A stretch of 64,000 bases of DNA from Collinsella sp. (GTDB lineage: Bacteria; Actinomycetota; Coriobacteriia; Coriobacteriales; Coriobacteriaceae): the NCBI GenBank assembly GCA_019414055.1, contig DXMV01000007.1:30718-94717 (forward strand), in the 5' to 3' direction. The position numbers and the translations under genes are program-made. The notes beneath the pieces are model-generated. The model was not told the DNA's origin. It saw only the letters and a list, made by a program, of their open reading frames with translations, and did no database searches. Each line of letters opens with the position of its first letter. Position 1 is the stretch's first letter. Positions 58,805 to 64,000 of the stretch are shown here, one piece after another.

Positions 58805-58840
58805 AAAGGCCCGGATGCCCCACGGCACCCGGGCCTTTTT
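58805..58840 (+). terminator. Terminator after rplX
   Basis: The stem AAAGGCCCGG-N-TGCC / GGCA-N-CCGGGCCTTT runs directly into TTTTT. Confidence 0.92.
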
Positions 58841-59546
58841 CTATCCCCACTCGATGGATTCGGTTCTGCCGTCCCGTCATTCCGGTTGCCCCTCTTTTCG
58901 GTGCCGTCTCGAATCGAGTGTCGCCAGGTGACACCCTGTCGCGTTTCGTCGGCTTCGGGGACAAAAGTCGGGGCAACTCCAAAAACTATTTTCGAATTCA
59001 GGGCTTTGAGTTTTTGTTTTTGTCCCAAAGGGCGCGGCGGGATGCCTTTGGAGGCTCGATAGCGCCGAAAACGCCCGTTTTGAAACTTAAATGCCTTTTC
59101 GCGTGCAAGCCGCCAGCTGCAATAGGAAGTGAATCAACGCAGGCGGCTTTCAAGCAGTTTGCAAAACTGCAGGTCGCAGGTCTTCATTGCCAGTAGGAGA
59201 AATGAGTAGTCTCAGGTGGCTTGCCCATGAGTTGACGAACGGGATTTGAGATTACGCTGACGTCCGGAAACGCTTCGAGCACGGCGTTACGTTTTTGGGG
59301 TTTGGGCGTAGCCCCTGCACCCGCGAGCGCGGGCCTTAAGCCCGCCGAGAGGGTGACGCGTCGAAAACGAAAGGGAAAGAGAGAAGGGGCCGTCCCTATC
59401 ATTCAGGTTGCGACCGAAGAAGACAAGGAGACCCCCTGAGCCTGAATGATGCCCCACAGACCGCGTCCGACCGAGCTCAAGCCGAGCTTTTCCTGACGTC
59501 CGCCTTCGCGGAGATGATGGCTGGATTGGCTATGGATTGGCAACAC
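58841..59546. other. Gene-poor degraded region
   Basis: About 700 bases without a convincing gene. It holds a 10-bp inverted repeat (ATCATTCAGG at 59398 with CCTGAATGAT at 59441), a CCCGCG/CGCGGG hairpin near 59320 and short open frames with no recognisable family. It adjoins the transposase remnant and probably belongs to the same rearrangement scar. Confidence 0.5.
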
Positions 59547-60008
59547 TTATTTGGACGATTCCGGGAGGGACGGCCCCGCCTCCCTGAACTCGACCGGCGA
59601 CATGTAGCCCAGCGTCGAGTGGATCCTGAAGTTGTTGTACCAGTGCACGTAATCCAAGAGCTTGGCTCGGAGCTCGCGCGTCCCTCCTCAGTCCTTCGGA
59701 GTGGCCGACGATCTCCCCGTTGCAGAGGTCGACGAGCAGGCAGACGTAGTTCCATGACGCCCCGACGCGCACGCAGGCCAAGTCGCTGCTTATATGGGTG
59801 CACGGCGCCCTGCCGCCGAAGCCGCGCGCGACGACGTTGGGCACGTCGGCCTCGTTGACCGTCCCGGGGTGCACCTTGAACCTCTTCCCGCCGTATGCGC
59901 CGGCCAGGCCGTTCTCCCTCATGATGCGGCAGACGCGGCGCCGGCTGACGGTAACGCCCGACCTCCCGGGCGACGCCTTGATCTTGCGCGATCCTTTCCG
60001 GCCCTTGC
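59547..60008 (-). pseudogene. IS3-family transposase OrfB remnant
   Basis: The minus strand encodes SRRRVCRIMRENGLAGAYGG, then the start of the integrase core with the first catalytic Asp in SSDLACVRVG and LLVDLCNGEIVGHS. After a frame change it encodes YVHWYNNFRIHSTLGYMSPV and EFREAGPSLPESSK before a stop. The N-terminal third, and the part with the second Asp and the Glu, are deleted, so it cannot transpose. No intact terminal inverted repeats were found. It is fused end-to-end with the mtnN stump. Confidence 0.85.
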
Positions 60009-60322
60009 TGGCGGCGTGCGCCGCCGCGGCCGCCGTCGCCCCCGACATTAAGGTCCTCAAGGGCCGTGTCGTCTCCGGCGACCAGTTCGTCTCGCCCGCG
60101 GGACAGAAGGAGCGCATCCTCGCGACCTTCGGCGACCTGTGCTGCGAGATGGAGGGCTGCACCATCGCGCAGGCCGCCTATCTCAACGGCGTGCCCCTCG
60201 TCGTCGTGCGCGCTATCAGCGACAAGCCCTGCGCCGAGGGCCAGGTTGTCGACTACAACACCTTCGAGAAGAAGGCCGCCTGCGACTGCGCCCGCATCGC
60301 CGCGCGCATGGTTAAGCTTTAG
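60009..60322 (+). pseudogene. mtnN: 3' stump of 5'-methylthioadenosine/S-adenosylhomocysteine nucleosidase
   Basis: About 104 codons match the C-terminal half of MTA/SAH nucleosidase: GRVVSGDQFVS, CCEMEGCTIAQAAYLNGVPLVVVRAISDKP (the Met-Glu-Gly ribose site and the catalytic Asp) and VDYNTFEKKAA. The N-terminal half is missing and the upstream sequence is the transposase remnant in the opposite orientation. There is no start codon or ribosome site of its own, so it should be inactive. Confidence 0.85.
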
Positions 60323-60373
60323 GCCCTGCGCACCGGGGCCCTTCTTTATGTTGGGACCCCGGCGCGCAGGGCC
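60322..60373 (+). terminator. Terminator hairpin of the mtnN remnant
   Basis: The stem GGCCCTGCGC-N-CCGGGG / CCCCGG-N-GCGCAGGGCC starts on the last base of the stop codon and has no long T-run. Confidence 0.6.
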
Positions 60374-60518
60374 CTTTCCAAAGCGAAGTGTCGAGCCGAA
60401 GTGTTGAGCGTCGGCCCTGAATGTTCAATGGCCGTTGTTTTCTGCCCCTCAAGTGGTGGACTTTTCCTCGGAGCTGTTGATTCCCCCACGCGCCCCCTTC
60501 CGTTCTCTGTGTTCCCCT

Positions 60519-60538
60519 TATACTCCTTGTACAAGGAG
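60519..60538 (+). promoter_or_regulatory. -10 box and palindrome covering the ribosome site of the LevR-like gene
   Basis: TATACT (60519-60524) is followed by the perfect 16-bp palindrome CTCCTTGTACAAGGAG (60523-60538). Its right half is the ribosome-binding site of the regulator gene. As RNA it would mask the site, and as DNA it could be an operator. Confidence 0.6.
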
Positions 60539-60548
60539 GTAAGAAGTC

Positions 60549-63290
60549 ATGGACAAGACCGCACAGGACAGCTTGGCAAAGAAGCCCGTCGACATGAGGG
60601 ACAGGATTCTCGAGCATCTCGAGGCCCTCACCTCTGCCGTCTCGCTCGACGACCTTGCCCGTCTGTCCACCTCCGACATCGCCGAGACGCTCATCATCTC
60701 CAGGAGCCTGGCGAGCCAGTACCTCAACGACCTTGTTCGCGCCGGCCTTGTGGTTAAGGTGGCGGGCAGGCCTGTCCGTTATTTTCATCGCCGCGCGTTC
60801 CAGAAGCGTTTTCAGGTAAAGCTCTCTACAAGCGAGTACGCCTCGCTCGCCGACCTCATCCAGGCGACGGGAATCGCCGATCACCGCGACTTCGCGCGTG
60901 CCGTGGGCTTCGACCTGAGCCTCAGCTCCGTTGTCGAGCAGTGCAAGGCTGCGGTTCAGTACCCTCCGTTTGGCCTGCCCATCCTCTTGAGCGGCGGCGT
61001 GGGTGTCGGTAAGTCTTTCCTTTCTCGCCTTGTGTACGAGTACGGCAAGAACCAGGGCTTGCTGTCCCGCGACTCCTCCTATGTGCGCATCGACTGTGCC
61101 GGGGTCCCGGACGCCGCCTCGTTCAACGGGCTTCTTGACGAGTCGATCGCGAAATCGCACGGGGGTGTGGTCTTTGTCAACGGCATCGAGACACTCTCTC
61201 CCTCTGCGATGGAGCACTGCCTTGCGACGGCTCTCGGGCTCGATGCCTCCCAGGATGCGCCGCGCGCTCGCCTCGTTCTTTCGACGACGCTTTCCGCCGA
61301 TGACCTGAAGGTTTCCTCGGCCTACAGCAAAATGCCCATCTGTGCCCGCGTCCCCTCACTCAAGGAGCGGACCCCCGAGGAGCGCGAGGATCTCATCTTG
61401 AGCTTCCTACGCAGCGAGGGGTGCCGAATCGGTTCTGATGTGAAGATCAGCCGCGGCGCATACCGTTGCCTCGTGAACGCGGACTTTTCCGATAACATCG
61501 CCGGCTTGCGCGCCTGCGTGACGAACTGCTGCGCCAAAGCGTTCCTCAATCGCGAGGGCGACTACGTCGTCGTTCGCCCGTATCTTCTTCCCAGTGGGCT
61601 CCTCTCCTCCGCGCAGATCGATCAACAGCCCGACGATGGCGTTCTGATCGACGCGTCTCTGGATGCCGCCGAGAGCACAGGGCCGGTCGAGCAGGCGCTC
61701 GATGCCCTGTGCTCCCTCGATGAGCGATTCTGCGCCGGGGAGCTTTCTGTCTCCGAGCTCGTCTCGCAAGCTGTCTCCGCTGCGCGCGGCGTTGAGGATC
61801 ACTTGATCTTCGGCCGCGGCGTTACCTCCTCGAGGTCGCGCGCCTTCGAGCGCGTCGTGGGCGCGGTCCTTGCCGACGCAGGCTCTTCTTATGGCATCGA
61901 GCTTTCGAGGAAGGTCGCTTTTCTACTGGCCCAGGAGATTTGCCTGCAGTTGTGGCCGGGCATCGGCCTGGCTAAGCGAAAGTCTGCCTGTGCGGAGCAA
62001 ATCTCCCATCTCCTCGGTGCCGTGACCTCCGAATTGCCGTTTGCCTCGAGTGTCTCCGATCAGGTCGCCGCAGACGTGGAAGGGGCGCTTGGAATCTCGC
62101 TCGATCACTTCACGAAGACGCTTCTGACGCTGTGCGTCGCATCGGAGTCTCGCGATGCGAAGGCCCTTCGGACGCTCTGCGTCATCTTGTCCCACGGCTA
62201 CTCAACGGCGACGAGCATCGCCGACGCGGCGAACCGTATGCTCGGCATGCATGTGTACGAGGCGGTCGACATGCCCTACGACCAGCAGCTGAAGGACATC
62301 GTCGGTCCGCTCCAGCGCCTCGTCGACCGCCATTCCTACTGCACCGGGGTCGTGTTCCTCGTCGACATGGGCTCCTTGGAGGAGGCCTATAAGGCCCTCG
62401 AAAACGTTACCGACTCCACTATCGGCGTGGTGAACAACGTCTCTACCGGTCTTGCGCTCGAGATCGGGGTTGGGCTGCTCGGCGGCAAGTCCATCGCCGA
62501 GGTTCTTGGCGACGCGACCGCCGCGTGCGTGACGCACTGCAAGGTGATCGAGCGCGTCAACCGTGAGGACGCCATCGTCTTCTGCTCCGAGTCTGGGGTC
62601 GACGCCGCGGAAAGGATACGCCAGCTCGTCTCGCAGAGCCTCCCGCGCACCATAGGCGCGCGCCTGCTCACGAGGCCCTTCAAGCAGCTCGTCGCGAACG
62701 GGTCGAACGACGCCGTTTTCTCCGAGCACCGCGTCTGCGCCGTCATCGGCACGGGAGACCCCGGGGTCGCCTCCGTTCCCTTCGTCGCCCTCGAGGACAT
62801 CATGTCGACGGCGTCCGCCTCTAAGGTTGATGCCGTGTTCGGCAGGTGGCTTGACGCTTCCGAGCTCTCTTCTTTCCACGAGAAGTTGCTCTCGAACATG
62901 ACGCTGCAGAACGTCATCCGCTCCATCACCATCCTCGACCCGGAGCGGCTATTCCACGAGATCGAGAGCGCCGTGCACGAGCTTCAGCGCAGGACAGGCG
63001 AGAAGATCGGCAGCAACGCCATCATTGGGCTCTACGTCCACCTCTGCTGTCTCGTCGAGCGCCTTGTTACCAGAAACCCCATTGAGACCTACGTTGGCCA
63101 GGACCGCTTCGAGGAGGAACGCGCCGATTTCATCGAGTCCTTCAGGCAGAGCTTCTCGAGTATCTCGACGCGCTATCGCGTAGAGGTTCCCGTAAGCGAG
63201 ATCGCATATGTCTTCGACTACATAAGCGTGAGCGCCGCCCCGGCGCGAGAAGAGCGCCTCGGCTCCTCGGACCTCCTGCTCGACGAGTGA
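60549..63290 (+). CDS. LevR-like PTS-regulated transcriptional regulator with degenerate AAA+ domain
   Basis: A 913-residue regulator. It has an N-terminal winged helix (about 15-85) and an AAA+ domain (about 115-340) with Walker A GGVGVGKS. PRD1 lies at about 390-500, an EIIA-Man-like domain at about 550-690 (LSHGYSTATSIADAANRMLG with its His, VVFLVDMGSLEEA) and PRD2 at about 800-900 (GLYVHLCCLVERL). The AAA+ part lacks the GAFTGA loop, and Walker B reads VVFVNG in place of FLDE. It therefore probably cannot activate sigma-54. It precedes mannose-family PTS genes and likely controls them by phosphorylation. The ATG follows AAGGAGG. Confidence 0.88.
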   Translation: MDKTAQDSLAKKPVDMRDRILEHLEALTSAVSLDDLARLSTSDIAETLIISRSLASQYLNDLVRAGLVVKVAGRPVRYFHRRAFQKRFQVKLSTSEYASLADLIQATGIADHRDFARAVGFDLSLSSVVEQCKAAVQYPPFGLPILLSGGVGVGKSFLSRLVYEYGKNQGLLSRDSSYVRIDCAGVPDAASFNGLLDESIAKSHGGVVFVNGIETLSPSAMEHCLATALGLDASQDAPRARLVLSTTLSADDLKVSSAYSKMPICARVPSLKERTPEEREDLILSFLRSEGCRIGSDVKISRGAYRCLVNADFSDNIAGLRACVTNCCAKAFLNREGDYVVVRPYLLPSGLLSSAQIDQQPDDGVLIDASLDAAESTGPVEQALDALCSLDERFCAGELSVSELVSQAVSAARGVEDHLIFGRGVTSSRSRAFERVVGAVLADAGSSYGIELSRKVAFLLAQEICLQLWPGIGLAKRKSACAEQISHLLGAVTSELPFASSVSDQVAADVEGALGISLDHFTKTLLTLCVASESRDAKALRTLCVILSHGYSTATSIADAANRMLGMHVYEAVDMPYDQQLKDIVGPLQRLVDRHSYCTGVVFLVDMGSLEEAYKALENVTDSTIGVVNNVSTGLALEIGVGLLGGKSIAEVLGDATAACVTHCKVIERVNREDAIVFCSESGVDAAERIRQLVSQSLPRTIGARLLTRPFKQLVANGSNDAVFSEHRVCAVIGTGDPGVASVPFVALEDIMSTASASKVDAVFGRWLDASELSSFHEKLLSNMTLQNVIRSITILDPERLFHEIESAVHELQRRTGEKIGSNAIIGLYVHLCCLVERLVTRNPIETYVGQDRFEEERADFIESFRQSFSSISTRYRVEVPVSEIAYVFDYISVSAAPAREERLGSSDLLLDE

Positions 63291-63413
63291 CCTTCCCCGC
63301 GCCGCCGCGAGCTGACCGCGCGTCCTCAATAATCCGATAACCCCTTGCCCGGCGCGAATCCGGATAGCGCCGAGGCAGTACCGAACGTAAAACTTCATTT
63401 GATAGGAGCAAAC

Positions 63414-63887
63414 ATGAGTGTTGTTATGGCACGAATCGACAATCGCCTGCTTCACGGCATCATCGTGACGCAGTGGGCCCCGGTGTCGGGCGCGACCCGA
63501 GTCATGGTCATCGACGACAAGGTCGCCGGCGACGAGGTCCTGAAGTCCACCATGAGGATGGCGCGCCCCGCGGGCATGGCCGTCTCGATCATCTCCGAGC
63601 AGACCGCGCTCAAGAACTTCGCGGCGGGCAAGTACGACCGCGAGAAGGTCTTTGTCATCGCCAAGGAGCCCGAGACGATCCTTCACCTGGTCGAGTCGGG
63701 CATCGAGCTCCCGTCGCTGATCGTCGGCGGCTCTCTTGTCAAGGAGGGCGGCGTCCAGCTCACCCAGCGCGCCTATGCCTCCGCCGAGAACGTCCAGAGC
63801 TACAAGGCGCTCATCGCCCGCGGTGTCAAGGTGACGGCACAGTTCGTGCCCGCCGACAAGCCCGTCTCCGTCGCCGACCTCATCTAA
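63414..63887 (+). CDS. PTS mannose/fructose/sorbose-family EIIB subunit
   Basis: A 157-residue EIIB with the phosphorylated histidine in ARIDNRLLHGIIVTQW and the C-terminal helix region ADKPVSVADLI. It receives phosphate from EIIA and passes it to the incoming sugar. The ATG at 63414 follows ATAGGAG. It lies 123 bases downstream of the LevR-like gene and 9 bases before the EIIC gene. No sigma-54 promoter (GG-N10-GC) was seen in the gap. Confidence 0.93.
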   Translation: MSVVMARIDNRLLHGIIVTQWAPVSGATRVMVIDDKVAGDEVLKSTMRMARPAGMAVSIISEQTALKNFAAGKYDREKVFVIAKEPETILHLVESGIELPSLIVGGSLVKEGGVQLTQRAYASAENVQSYKALIARGVKVTAQFVPADKPVSVADLI

Positions 63888-63896
63888 GGAGGGATC

Positions 63897-64000
63897 ATGG
63901 TCAACTTCACTATCCTGCAGGTCGTCCTTTTGACCCTGCTGGCCTTCATCAAGCACGTGGACTACTACGGCATCCCGATGATCTTCGTCAACTATGCCGT
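63897..64000 (+). CDS. PTS mannose/sorbose-family EIIC subunit, N-terminal part
   Basis: Only 34 residues are inside the window (MVNFTILQVVLLTLLAFIKH...YYGIP). A hydrophobic first helix and the position after EIIB match the mannose-family EIIC membrane subunit. The ATG follows AGGAGGG. EIID and possibly EIIA should lie beyond the edge. Confidence 0.82.
   Translation, partial: MVNFTILQVVLLTLLAFIKHVDYYGIPMIFVNYA

Noticed and set aside
58918..59402. Short open frames in the region after rplX
   Set aside because: None has a plausible ribosome site together with a conserved-looking sequence. Composition and hairpins suggest non-coding scar sequence.
63291..63413. Sigma-54 promoter for the mannose-type PTS
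   Set aside because: No TGGCAC-N5-TTGC-like pair was found, and the nearby regulator lacks the sigma-54 contact loop.

Overview
The window looks like a chromosome segment of a gut actinobacterium of the class Coriobacteriia, most likely Collinsella or a close relative. The basis is high GC with C/G-ended codons, actinobacterial-type RpoB/RpoC, L24 and FabD sequences, frequent GTG/TTG starts, an IS3-type transposase typical of this group and abundant PTS genes. The genus call is an inference, because no database search was possible.

Layout. 1-386: end of an MscS channel. 534-3429 (minus): a three-gene ABC importer of the TrpXYZ-like family. 3589-8909 (minus): a WYL-type regulator, asnS, an OafA-type acyltransferase and a free-standing PTS EIIA. 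9156-13583: an esterase, then a GntR regulator divergent from a dimethylargininase-like hydrolase and an arginine/ornithine-type antiporter. 14046-22159: a small beta-rich protein, a FeoA-FeoB fusion, an MFS exporter, a GH13 enzyme, a family-6 DNA glycosylase, an unknown protein and an aminotransferase.

22665-39057 is the core information-processing block: rplJ-rplL, galU, rpoB-rpoC, an ECF sigma factor with its overlapping membrane partner, then rpsL-rpsG-fusA-rpsJ. tuf is absent, and rpsJ is cut off from the rest of the S10 cluster. 39174-49304 is a complete type II fatty-acid cluster (birA, fabH-acpP-fabK-fabD-fabG-fabF-accB-fabZ-accC-accDA). It supplies malonyl-CoA and elongates acyl-ACP, and BirA biotinylates AccB. 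49345-52530 holds a PTS EIIC, a cation-efflux protein and a histidine phosphatase. 52990-58778 is rplC to rplX, after which the expected spc genes (rplE onward) are missing. 58841-60373 is a scar with a decayed IS3 transposase and the 3' stump of an mtnN gene. 60549-64000 starts a mannose-family PTS locus with a LevR-like regulator.

The most unusual signals are these. (1) Three foldback elements share a short conserved core but have unrelated, internally complementary arms of about 37-55 nt. Each lies just upstream of the promoter of a ribosomal-protein operon (rplJ, rpsL, rplC). (2) RpoC carries a C-terminal domain that reads like the alpha-subunit CTD, including its DNA-contact residues. 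RpoB has an enlarged fork-loop-2 region, and the bridge helix and trigger loop carry substitutions. (3) There are dispersed and tandem palindromic repeats, and a shared promoter-region box in front of rpsL, rplC and rplB.
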